DNA from: Bacillota bacterium
Lineage (GTDB): Bacteria; Bacillota; Clostridia; Oscillospirales; Acutalibacteraceae
Direction of reading: 5' to 3'
DNA length: 21,487 bases
Assembly (NCBI GenBank): GCA_023397245.1
Contig: JAEWUH010000145.1
Span: 1 to 21,487 of the forward strand
Made by a program: the position numbers and the translations under genes. Shown piece by piece: positions 1 to 6,622 of the stretch. The notes under the pieces are model-generated. The model worked only from the letters and a program-made list of their open reading frames with translations. It was not told the origin of the DNA and ran no database searches. Each line of letters opens with the position of its first letter. The first letter of the stretch is position 1.

Positions 1-395
1 TCTATGGAAGACTCTTCCTTCCAGTAGCCCGGCAGGCGCAGTACCGCCGAACCGATGGAATAATTCAGTTCCTTGCTCATGGCGACCTTAACATTCTCCA
101 GCGCCGTCATTTTTTTGAACAGGCGGATGTTCTGAAACGTTCTGGCAATACCCGCCTGCACAATCTGGTGTGTGGAAGAACCGTTCATTTTTTCGCCGCT
201 CAGGTAAAAAGCGCCTTCCGTAGGCTTATAAACCCCGGTCAGCAGATTGAACACGGTCGTTTTTCCGGCGCCGTTGGGGCCAATCAGACCGAACAGCTCG
301 CTTTTTCCGATCTCGATATTGAAATCGTTTACCGCTTTCAGTCCGCGGAAAGAGATTCCCAGATGGGTTGTTTTTAATACCGGCTCCGCACTCAT
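1..395 (-). CDS. livG: Liv-type ABC transporter ATP-binding protein, partial (3' end outside window)
   Basis: This is the cytoplasmic ATPase of a branched-chain-type amino acid importer; it powers the LivH/LivM permease pair. About 131 N-terminal residues are visible. They hold a Walker A motif, GPNGAGKT, at residues 39-46, and a Q-loop region 'ARTFQNIRLF' typical of LivG. The ATG (395-393) overlaps the livM stop in an ATGA tetranucleotide, and a GGAGG site lies about 8 nt upstream, so translation is probably coupled. The signature motif, Walker B and C-terminus lie beyond the left edge, where livF would be expected. The family call is firm; the transported substrate is not known from sequence. 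Confidence 0.93.
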   Translation of the reverse strand, partial: MSAEPVLKTTHLGISFRGLKAVNDFNIEIGKSELFGLIGPNGAGKTTVFNLLTGVYKPTEGAFYLSGEKMNGSSTHQIVQAGIARTFQNIRLFKKMTALENVKVAMSKELNYSIGSAVLRLPGYWKEESSI

Positions 396-1393
396 CTTTC
401 AGACCTCCTCAGCTTTAATTTTCCGGACAGCTTCGAAAGCATGCCCGTTAAGGAGAATTCATACGATCCGAAAATGCCGCTCGGCTTGAATATCATGACA
501 AACAGCAGTATGACGGAATACACCAGCATACGGTAATCCGCAAACTTCCTCATTAGCTCCGGGAGAGAGGAAAGGAAAGCGGCGCCGATAATCGAACCGG
601 TGAGCGAACCCGTACCGCCGATGATTACTTCGGTGAGGAGCTCCGCCGAATAGTTGAAATTGAAGTTTGTGGGGATCATCGCGGTCATATAATGGGCGTA
701 CATCGCTCCGCCCACCCCGGCAAAAAAAGCGGAAATGGTGAAGGTCAGCACCTTATAATAGGTAACATTGATTCCGCTGGCCGCGGCTGCTATGTAATCT
801 TCCCGAATGGCGACGATGTTGCGGCCGAATCTGGAGCGGACATACATATACATGCAGGTCAGGCAGATGACCATGACCCAGAAGCAGGAGGAAAAATCGG
901 AAAGCTTCGTGATGCCGCTCATGGTTCTTCCGCCGCCGGTAATCTGCAGATTGCAAAACGCAACTCTTACGATTTCCGCAAAGGCGACGGTAACGATTGC
1001 CAGATAGTCGCCCCGGAGCCGTAAGGCCGGCACACCGACCAGAATTCCCGTAAGCGCCGCCGCCAGACCTCCCACAAGCAGGGCAATGGCAAAGAGCGGA
1101 AGATCCGGTATTCCCTTTCCGGTAAGCATATTCGTTACGATTGCCGAGCTGTAAGCTCCAACGGACATAAAACCGGCGTGACCGAGCGAGAATTCACCCA
1201 TAAACCCGGTCAGCAGGTTCAGGGATGCTACCACAATGATCGTGTAGCACGCCGTAGTGGCAATCCCCTTTATATAGGTGGTTCTTGTTCCCAGTACCCC
1301 GGAATTAAACAGTGCCGTTAATAACAGAAAGAGTAAGCATATCGCAAGAAAGTTAATGAGATACGCCCATCTTGGATTTTTTATCTTTTTCAT
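392..1393 (-). CDS. livM: Liv-type ABC transporter permease LivM
   Basis: This 333-aa polytopic membrane protein is one of the two permease subunits of the importer. It has about eight to ten hydrophobic segments and the family motif 'GFMGEFSLGHAGFMSVGAYSSA' (only partly conserved in LivH), followed by 'VGVPALRLRGDYLAIVTVAF', which is characteristic of LivM (BPD_transp_2 family). The start has an AGGTGG site about 5 nt upstream that overlaps the end of livH by a few bases. The C-terminus is basic (KLKLRRSER). It sits between livH and livG in the standard order, and its stop overlaps the livG start by 4 nt. Length is normal for the family. The substrate is inferred only from family membership. 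Confidence 0.95.
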   Translation of the reverse strand: MKKIKNPRWAYLINFLAICLLFLLLTALFNSGVLGTRTTYIKGIATTACYTIIVVASLNLLTGFMGEFSLGHAGFMSVGAYSSAIVTNMLTGKGIPDLPLFAIALLVGGLAAALTGILVGVPALRLRGDYLAIVTVAFAEIVRVAFCNLQITGGGRTMSGITKLSDFSSCFWVMVICLTCMYMYVRSRFGRNIVAIREDYIAAAASGINVTYYKVLTFTISAFFAGVGGAMYAHYMTAMIPTNFNFNYSAELLTEVIIGGTGSLTGSIIGAAFLSSLPELMRKFADYRMLVYSVILLFVMIFKPSGIFGSYEFSLTGMLSKLSGKLKLRRSER

Positions 1394-1401
1394 TTTCCCA
1401 C

Positions 1402-2298
1402 CTATACTTTCTCATTAATATTCTTACCGAGAATACCAGATGGTTTTATAATCAAAACAATAATCAGCAGACTGTATGTAATTGCTTCATACCAGCCCGG
1501 CGCAATATAGACCTTAACGAATATCTCGATCAGTCCGACAATCAAACCGCCGATCATAGCGCCCGGAATACTTCCTATACCGCCGATAACGGCTGCGATA
1601 AACGCCTTAAGCCCCAACATACTTCCCATATCTGTGGTTGCTCTCGGATAAGTGCTGCAGTACATAAGCGCCGCCACGGCGGCAAGCGCGGAACCGATGC
1701 CAAACGTAATTGTAACGATATGATTCACATTCATTCCCATCAATGTAGCCGCCTGCTTATCCTGCGGAGTGGCGCGCATGGCCTTGCCCAGCTTTGCGTT
1801 CTTAACAAACAGCTGCAGCGCAACCATAATGACAATGCCGATGCACAGGGTGAGCACATAGTTCAGCTGCAATTTTGCGCCCAGAATGCTGACGGACGGA
1901 AGATTGAAAATAGCCGGCACCGACTTTGGATTCGCCCCGAAGAGGATCATTGCCAGGTTCTCCAGAAAAAGGCTCATTGCAAGCGCGGTGATCAGCGCGG
2001 TCATGGAGCCCGCCGCGCGCACCGGCCTGTAGGCGACAACCTCAACCGTGATGCCGACAACCGTACAGACTACAATCGCGATCAATACCGCCATCCACGC
2101 CGGCATACCGACTCTTATCATTAAGGGAATCGTATAAAACAAGGTATAGCTGCCGACCATGATAAAATCGCCGTGTGCAAAGTTAATCATGCGGATGATG
2201 CCGTATACCATGGTATAACCGAGCGCAATCAGCGCGTAGATTGCGCCCTGATTCAGGCCGTTTACCAGACTCTGAACAAATAACGCCGTTGCTGACAT
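1402..2298 (-). CDS. livH: Liv-type ABC transporter permease LivH
   Basis: This is the second permease subunit, about 298 aa and polytopic. Near the N-terminus it carries 'GLNQGAIYALIALGYTMVYG' and then 'INFAHGDF', the LivH hallmark. The open frame extends to an ATG at 2355, but that start has no ribosome site and would place a strong RNA hairpin (2329-2363) inside the gene. The ATG at 2298 has an AGGTG about 5 nt upstream and gives the normal family N-terminus (MSATALFVQSLVNGLNQ), so it is preferred. The stop is 8 nt before the livM start. LivH and LivM form the membrane channel fed by the LivJ lipoprotein. Confidence 0.93.
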   Translation of the reverse strand: MSATALFVQSLVNGLNQGAIYALIALGYTMVYGIIRMINFAHGDFIMVGSYTLFYTIPLMIRVGMPAWMAVLIAIVVCTVVGITVEVVAYRPVRAAGSMTALITALAMSLFLENLAMILFGANPKSVPAIFNLPSVSILGAKLQLNYVLTLCIGIVIMVALQLFVKNAKLGKAMRATPQDKQAATLMGMNVNHIVTITFGIGSALAAVAALMYCSTYPRATTDMGSMLGLKAFIAAVIGGIGSIPGAMIGGLIVGLIEIFVKVYIAPGWYEAITYSLLIIVLIIKPSGILGKNINEKV

Positions 2299-2328
2299 TC
2301 CAACACCTGTCTTTCCGAATATACCGAA

Positions 2329-2363
2329 CATACGGCATAAAACTGAGAATTTCATGCCGTATG
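2329..2363 (-). promoter_or_regulatory. Intercistronic RNA hairpin between livJ and livH
   Basis: In the minus-strand transcript, CATACGGCAT plus GAAA pairs with TTTT plus ATGCCGTATG. This gives a 14-bp stem (one G-U pair) with a 7-nt loop. No U-tract follows, so it does not look like an intrinsic terminator. It lies between the livJ stop and the livH ribosome site. This position fits an mRNA-stabilising or processing element that raises binding-protein expression relative to the permeases, as is known for other ABC operons. The function is inferred. Confidence 0.6.
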
Positions 2364-2397
2364 CTGCATATTCATTATTTCACTAAAAGTTTAAGGT

Positions 2398-3618
2398 TCA
2401 GGATTCCGGCTGCAAGGTCTTTAACCACTTGATCTTACCGTTGTCGTAAGTATTGATGACAACGCTCTTGATTGCGTTACGGTTTGCGTCCATTGTAAAT
2501 GTTCCGCCGACTCCGGTGAATTTCATGCCGGTGAGTCCCTTTACCAGCGAAGCCGTATCTGTGCCGCCGCCGTTTTTCGCCGCTTCCACCAGCATGTAGA
2601 TTGCGTCATAGTAAAGCGCCGCGCAGGCGTTCAGACTGGATGTGCCGTATTTCTGCGTATATTTTGTAACGAATGCCTTAACGGCGGGTGCGGTATCTTC
2701 TGAAGAGTAGTGGTTTGTGAAATAGCATTTGTTAAATTCTTTTTCAATTCCGGAGGTATTGGAACCGTCCCAGCCGTCGCCGCCCATGATGATTCCTTCA
2801 TAACCCGCGCCCCTTACCTGCTTGACAAGCAGCGGAACGGTATCCTGGAAGCAGGGATAGAATAAGAAGTCCGCTCCGGACGCAACCGCCTGGGAAGCCT
2901 GTGCGGAGAAGTCCGTATCCTTGGTTGTGCATTCACCGGTATATACGATATCGATGCCGTCTTTCTTTGCATTCTCTACGAAAGCATCCTTCAGTCCGTT
3001 GGAATAGTCGTCGTCCTTTGCATAGATGATTGCCGCTTTTTTAGCTCCCTGCTCTTTTGCGAACTGCGCGGCCATTTTGCCCTGATAAGGATCGATAAAG
3101 CAGTCTCTGAAAATCGTAGGACCGACTTCTGTTACTTTCTTGTTTGTAGCGCCTGTGGCGAGCAGCAGCATATTCTGGCTCTTTGCGAGCTGAGCCATCG
3201 GCAGGGTTACGGAGGAGAAGAACGCGCCAACCACTGCTTCCGGCTGTTCCGGCATTAAGCTGTTGTAAGCATTGACAGCCTGCTTGGAGTCGCCCGCATC
3301 GTCTACGCCCTTGCCGCCGTTTACAATTTCAACCTTGATTTTGCTGTCGCTCGCATTGATTTCTTCTGCCGCCATGGTAATCGCGTTTTGTGCGCCTTCT
3401 CCGTAAATGGCGTTGCCGCCGGTAAGCGTGCAGACAACACCGATACGAACTTTGTTGTCTTCCGCCCCTGCTGCCGTGGAAGCTGCCGCTGCAGAAGCGG
3501 CCCCGGAAGCAGGCGCCTGTGATGCGGCGGCGGAGCTTTGCGCCGAGCTTCCGCACCCTGTTGCCATTGTTCCGACCATTGCCGCGGCAAGTACGATAGA
3601 TAATACCCTCTTTTTCAT
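2398..3618 (-). CDS. livJ: Liv-type ABC transporter substrate-binding lipoprotein
   Basis: This 406-aa extracellular binding protein belongs to the Peripla_BP_6 (LivJ) family. A lipoprotein signal peptide (MKKRVLSIVLAAAMVGTMATGC) puts the lipidated Cys at residue 22. It is followed by a low-complexity Ser/Ala linker to about residue 50. The mature domain starts 'VRIGVVCTLTGGNAIYGEGA' and contains 'QPEAVVGAFFSSVTLPMAQLAK' and 'YDAIYMLVEAAKNGG', all typical of this fold. An AAGGAGG site lies about 9 nt before the ATG. It is first in its operon, about 100 nt ahead of livH, behind a long structured leader. Members of this family bind branched-chain amino acids, but also amides, urea and other amino acids. 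Given the neighbouring operon, a 5-oxoproline or D-amino-acid ligand is possible but not shown. Confidence 0.93.
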   Translation of the reverse strand: MKKRVLSIVLAAAMVGTMATGCGSSAQSSAAASQAPASGAASAAAASTAAGAEDNKVRIGVVCTLTGGNAIYGEGAQNAITMAAEEINASDSKIKVEIVNGGKGVDDAGDSKQAVNAYNSLMPEQPEAVVGAFFSSVTLPMAQLAKSQNMLLLATGATNKKVTEVGPTIFRDCFIDPYQGKMAAQFAKEQGAKKAAIIYAKDDDYSNGLKDAFVENAKKDGIDIVYTGECTTKDTDFSAQASQAVASGADFLFYPCFQDTVPLLVKQVRGAGYEGIIMGGDGWDGSNTSGIEKEFNKCYFTNHYSSEDTAPAVKAFVTKYTQKYGTSSLNACAALYYDAIYMLVEAAKNGGGTDTASLVKGLTGMKFTGVGGTFTMDANRNAIKSVVINTYDNGKIKWLKTLQPES

Positions 3619-3647
3619 AAATCTTTACCTCCTTAAAATTGCAAATT

Positions 3648-3722
3648 AAAAAGGACTTCAGCCCTTATTAATAACCGTCTTTGCAGACAATCATTAATAA
3701 ATGTTGAAACCCCTTTGTTTCC
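3648..3722 (-). ncRNA. Tandem leader RNA element, copy B (riboswitch-like candidate)
   Basis: This copy has the same 21-nt start as copy A. Its inner hairpin (3665-3700) is a 16-bp stem, including three G-U pairs, with a GCAA tetraloop; it replaces copy A's different sequence. The P1 loop AAAGGG can pair with UCCUUU near the 3' end, with one G-U in place of copy A's G-C, so pairing is preserved. The 3' part can instead form AAGGGC-UGAA-GUCCUU followed by UUU (3648-3666), a short terminator-like hairpin. The same UCCUU can also pair with AAGGA of the livJ ribosome site. These are alternative, mutually exclusive structures, as expected of a switch. Confidence 0.6.
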
Positions 3723-3794
3723 GTTTTTTACAACAGTCTTATAAAATTGTGAAGCCGGAGAAACCGGGACATTCAAAACGCCAAACAGTAAAAG

Positions 3795-3867
3795 AAAAGG
3801 GCCTCAGCACTTATCAATGAGTGTCACTGCACACCACATTGATTCGTGTTGAAACCCCTTTGTTTCC
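3795..3867 (-). ncRNA. Tandem leader RNA element, copy A (riboswitch-like candidate)
   Basis: In the transcript this copy begins with GGAAAC AAAGGG GUUUC, a 5-bp stem (P1) closed by a 6-nt loop. All six loop bases can pair with CCCUUU at the 3' end (within 3795-3801), forming an H-type pseudoknot. Between them lies a variable hairpin (arms UCAAUG and CAUUGA, 3814-3842) and a conserved AAGUGCUGAGG segment. The first 21 nt are identical to copy B, 145 nt downstream, while the inner hairpin differs in sequence but keeps its pairing. I do not recognise the class. The pairing pattern is read by eye and the function is inferred. Confidence 0.6.
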
Positions 3868-3942
3868 ATCTGCTTTTTAAGCTGTAATATAAAACAAATA
3901 ATATGAAGCAATGGTTACCGTTACATTTTAACGTCTGATATT

Positions 3943-3971
3943 ATTATAATACGAAAGTCCGTAGAATGCAA
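3943..3971 (-). promoter_or_regulatory. Sigma-A promoter of the livJHMG operon
   Basis: On the minus strand, TTGCAT (3971-3966) is followed after exactly 17 nt by a perfect TATAAT (3948-3943). The predicted transcription start is near 3936, which gives a leader of about 318 nt before the livJ ATG. The promoter means the importer can be transcribed separately from the upstream oxoprolinase operon, though read-through is possible. Confidence 0.8.
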
Positions 3972-4039
3972 CTTTATTTTATAAATTATTCATTTTCATT
4001 TATAAAATCGTGATGAACGATTTCGTTTTATTCCTATGA

Positions 4040-4819
4040 TTATGATTTTTGGGAAACAATCTGTGCTAACGGCACTACGCTGATATCTTCCGCTTTGAGC
4101 GCGGCGCGGATTTTCTTAACGAATTCCAGAGCCTTTGCCCCGTCCCCGTGCACGCAGACGGAATCCGCTTCAATCGGGATGTCTTTGCCGGTTATCGCCG
4201 TAACTTTGCCTTCCCTGATCATGCGGATCACCCTTTGAATGGCGGTATCCTCGTCCGTGATCATCGCGCCCGGTTTTGTTCTGGCAACCAGTGAGCCGTC
4301 CTCTTCGTAGGCACGGTCGGCAAACACTTCTTTTGCAACTTTCAGTCCGGTATCCTGCGCCGCTTTTACCATTTCACTGCCGGACAGCGCGAGTAAAATC
4401 AGGCTGCCGTCAAACTCGAGGATGCCTTCGCAGATTGCGCGGGCAAGCTTGTAATCCTTGCCCGCCATATTGTAGAGCGCCCCGTGCGGCTTTACGTGGG
4501 ACAAAGGAATCCCGGCCGCTTTGCAGAAAGCATACAGCGCGCCGACCTGATACTGCACATAGGCCTTCGCTTCGGCAGGCGACAAATTCATATTTCTGCG
4601 TCCAAAGCCCATTAAATCCGGCAGACCGGGGTGCGCGCCCGCTCCGATTCCGTGTTCTTTTGCCATTTTTATGGTTTTCTGCATGACCACCGGATCGGAA
4701 GCGTGGTACCCGCAGGCGATATTGGCCGAAGAGATGTAAGGGATAACCTGTTCATCCATGCCGATTGTATAAGCCCCGAAGCTTTCTCCCAAATCACAAT
4801 TCAAATCCACCTGATACAC
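4040..4819 (-). CDS. pxpA: 5-oxoprolinase subunit A (LamB/YcsF family)
   Basis: PxpA acts in the cytoplasm with PxpB and PxpC to hydrolyse 5-oxoproline to glutamate using ATP, as established for the Bacillus subtilis proteins. The 259-aa sequence is full length and shows the family signature from the start: 'DLNCDLGESFG' (residues 5-15), 'ANIACGYHASDP', 'GAHPGLPDLMGFGRR', 'HVKPHGALYN' and 'VCVHGDG' near the end. The start codon is GTG (4819-4817) with GGAGG about 8 nt upstream. It is the last gene of the six-gene operon, 49 nt after the DUF1445 gene. Older names such as 'lactam utilization protein LamB' refer to the same family. Confidence 0.95.
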   Translation of the reverse strand: MYQVDLNCDLGESFGAYTIGMDEQVIPYISSANIACGYHASDPVVMQKTIKMAKEHGIGAGAHPGLPDLMGFGRRNMNLSPAEAKAYVQYQVGALYAFCKAAGIPLSHVKPHGALYNMAGKDYKLARAICEGILEFDGSLILLALSGSEMVKAAQDTGLKVAKEVFADRAYEEDGSLVARTKPGAMITDEDTAIQRVIRMIREGKVTAITGKDIPIEADSVCVHGDGAKALEFVKKIRAALKAEDISVVPLAQIVSQKS

Positions 4820-4868
4820 GGCTGATTCCTCCAGACAGATAATACTTTAGAATATTTTACAACAAGCT

Positions 4869-5654
4869 TTAGTATTTCAACGATACGTTTTTGATATCGG
4901 AAATGAACATATAGCCCGGGGAATGCGTGATTGCAAAATTGGGCTTTACATTCATGACGACCGACTGCGGCGTTACGCCGCAGGGCCAGAATACAGGAAC
5001 CTCGCCGTCTTTTATTGTAACGCTGTCCCCGAAGTCCGGGTGGGCAATATCCTTGATGCCGATCCGTTCCGGGCGGCCGATGTGCACCGGCGCTCCGTGA
5101 ACCTTCGGCATAGCGCCCGTAATCAGCGCGGCTTTGACGATCTGGTCGTCGGGGAGCGGCCTCATACTCACAACCATTTTGCCGTGGAACACCCCCGCCG
5201 GAACGCAGTCGATGTTTGTGCGGTACATCGGCACATTGCGGTCCTCTTCAATGTGGCGGACCGTTACGCCGGCCTCCAGCAGTTCCGCTTCGAAGGAAAA
5301 GCTGCAGCCGATCAGGAAGCTGACGAGGTCTTCCCGCCAGAACTGTGCCACATCGGTATATTCCCCCGCCAGTTCCCCGTCTTTATAGACGCGGTATTTG
5401 GGAATATCCGTCGCGATATCGGCGTCCTGTGCAAGATAGTGCAGAGCCCTGCTCCCCACATCGCTGACCTCCAAAAGCGGGCACGATCTGGGGTTCCGCT
5501 GAGTAAACAGCAAAAAATCATATGCCAGTTCCTTTGGCAGAACAACAAGGTTTGCCTGTGCGTAACCGGCGCACATACCGGAAGTCGGTTTTACAAGCTC
5601 GCCCGAGCGAATCAGCTTCCTTACCTCCGACGGTTTCCTATTTGCATAATTCAT
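4869..5654 (-). CDS. DUF1445 (YcsI-type) protein, probable half of a split D-glutamate cyclase
   Basis: This 261-aa cytoplasmic protein belongs to the DUF1445 'putative hydro-lyase' family (B. subtilis YcsI). Visible motifs are 'AGYAQANLVVLP' (29-40), 'RNPRSCPLLEV' (53-63), 'YRTNIDCVPAG' (144-154), 'VVSMRPLP' (161-168), 'HGAPVHIGRPERIGI' (186-200), 'VFWPCGVTPQ' (221-230) and 'FAITHSPGYM' (240-249). The start at 5654 has AGGAGG 8 nt upstream; an upstream in-frame extension runs into pxpC and was rejected. In vertebrates DUF1445 is fused to DUF4392 as D-glutamate cyclase (DGLUCY), which turns D-glutamate into 5-oxo-D-proline. Both halves are in this operon, so a two-protein cyclase is likely but is inference. 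DUF1445 also accompanies pxp genes in organisms such as B. subtilis. Confidence 0.85.
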   Translation of the reverse strand: MNYANRKPSEVRKLIRSGELVKPTSGMCAGYAQANLVVLPKELAYDFLLFTQRNPRSCPLLEVSDVGSRALHYLAQDADIATDIPKYRVYKDGELAGEYTDVAQFWREDLVSFLIGCSFSFEAELLEAGVTVRHIEEDRNVPMYRTNIDCVPAGVFHGKMVVSMRPLPDDQIVKAALITGAMPKVHGAPVHIGRPERIGIKDIAHPDFGDSVTIKDGEVPVFWPCGVTPQSVVMNVKPNFAITHSPGYMFISDIKNVSLKY

Positions 5655-5670
5655 GCAGCCAGCCTCCTCT

Positions 5671-6621
5671 TTATTTGCACCGCTGTAATTGCTTTTGCAA
5701 TGCTTTCCGCTTGTTTTCTTCATTCCTGTATATTTGCTGTGCCTGCTCAACGGAAACTCCCTTGAACCGGATTTTATCGCCCATTTTCCGCTGCGCCAGC
5801 AGGGGAATATCCGTTGAAATCACCGTGCCGATCTTGGCGTACCCGCCCGTTGTCTGCCGGTCGGAAAGCATGATGATCGGTTTTCCGCCGTTTGGAATCT
5901 GGATTGCTCCGAGAGGGATGCCGTCCGAAATGATATCCGCTTTTGAACGGTATTCGACGGCGGGGCCTTCCAAAACGCAGCCCATACGGTCGGAACGGTT
6001 GGTCACGGTATATTCCTCGCCGAAAAAGGTTTCTATCCCCTTTTCCGTAAAATACTCCGTCTGCAGCCCTAAAACCACCCGAAGCGTAATAAGCTTTTCA
6101 TCGCGTTGATAATAAGGCACAAGTCTTTGCGAAAGCCCCGGCAGGGTATCGGCCGGCGCGGCAAACGGGATTTCATCCCCCATTCTCAGCGCCCTTCCCT
6201 GATACCCGCCCAGCCTGCATTTCAAATTTGTTGATTTACTGCCCATGACGGCGGGGACATCCAGTCCCCCGGAAAACGCAACGTAGCACCTGCACCCGGC
6301 TTTTGCAACGCCGAACGCCAGCGTATCCCCCACTTTTACGGCAAGGGCGGTATAAAGCGGAACCGGGCTTCCGTTCAGCTCCGGCGAAAGGTTTCCCCCG
6401 GTTACGGCAATGACGTTCGCCGCCGTGAATTCAATCACGGCCCCCATCAGGGTCATTTCAAGCGCAGCCTCGCCCGCTGGATTGTTCACCAGCAGATTTG
6501 CGGTTTGAAGCGCCGGTCTGTCCAGTGCTCCAGAAGGGGAAATGCCGAACTTCTGGCAGCCGAAGCGGCCCAGATCCTGAATGCTTGTCAGCAGGCCGGG
6601 ATTTAATATTTTGATGCCCAT
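5671..6621 (-). CDS. pxpC: 5-oxoprolinase subunit C (allophanate hydrolase subunit 2 / KipA-like)
   Basis: PxpC is the third subunit of ATP-dependent 5-oxoprolinase. Databases often call the family 'biotin-dependent carboxyltransferase' because of its resemblance to urea amidolyase domains, but no biotin site is present. The 316 residues begin with 'ILNPGLLTSIQDLGRFG' (5-21) and continue with 'GALDRPALQTANLLVNN', 'ALEMTLMG', 'AFSGGLDVPAVMGSKST' and, near the C-terminus, 'PNGGKPIIMLSDRQTTGGY'. All are diagnostic of the CT_A_B domain. The ATG is one base after the pxpB stop, with AAAGGG about 9 nt upstream, so the two subunits are translated together. The length is normal and no key segment is missing. 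Confidence 0.95.
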   Translation of the reverse strand: MGIKILNPGLLTSIQDLGRFGCQKFGISPSGALDRPALQTANLLVNNPAGEAALEMTLMGAVIEFTAANVIAVTGGNLSPELNGSPVPLYTALAVKVGDTLAFGVAKAGCRCYVAFSGGLDVPAVMGSKSTNLKCRLGGYQGRALRMGDEIPFAAPADTLPGLSQRLVPYYQRDEKLITLRVVLGLQTEYFTEKGIETFFGEEYTVTNRSDRMGCVLEGPAVEYRSKADIISDGIPLGAIQIPNGGKPIIMLSDRQTTGGYAKIGTVISTDIPLLAQRKMGDKIRFKGVSVEQAQQIYRNEENKRKALQKQLQRCK

Positions 6622-6622
6622 A

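Larger units (their letters stand above)
3619..4039 (-). promoter_or_regulatory. Regulatory intergenic region and long 5' leader of livJ
   Basis: This 421-nt non-coding stretch separates pxpA from livJ. It holds, in the direction of transcription, a weak hairpin after pxpA (arms 4005-4010 and 4018-4023, no U-tract), an AT-rich palindrome (3980-4004), a sigma-A promoter (3943-3971), and a leader of about 318 nt with two tandem copies of one structured element (3795-3867 and 3648-3722). The livJ ribosome site follows. There is no open reading frame of note. The long structured leader points to RNA-level control of the transporter. Confidence 0.75.

Noticed and set aside
2299..2355. Longer livH start at 2355
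   Set aside because: It has no ribosome site, adds 19 residues not typical of LivH, and would include the strong hairpin at 2329-2363. The ATG at 2298 has an AGGTG site.
3648..3867. The repeats near livJ as a CRISPR array or transposon ends
   Set aside because: There are only two units, they share internal pairing rather than unique spacers, and no cas or transposase gene is near. Position in a leader favours a regulatory RNA.
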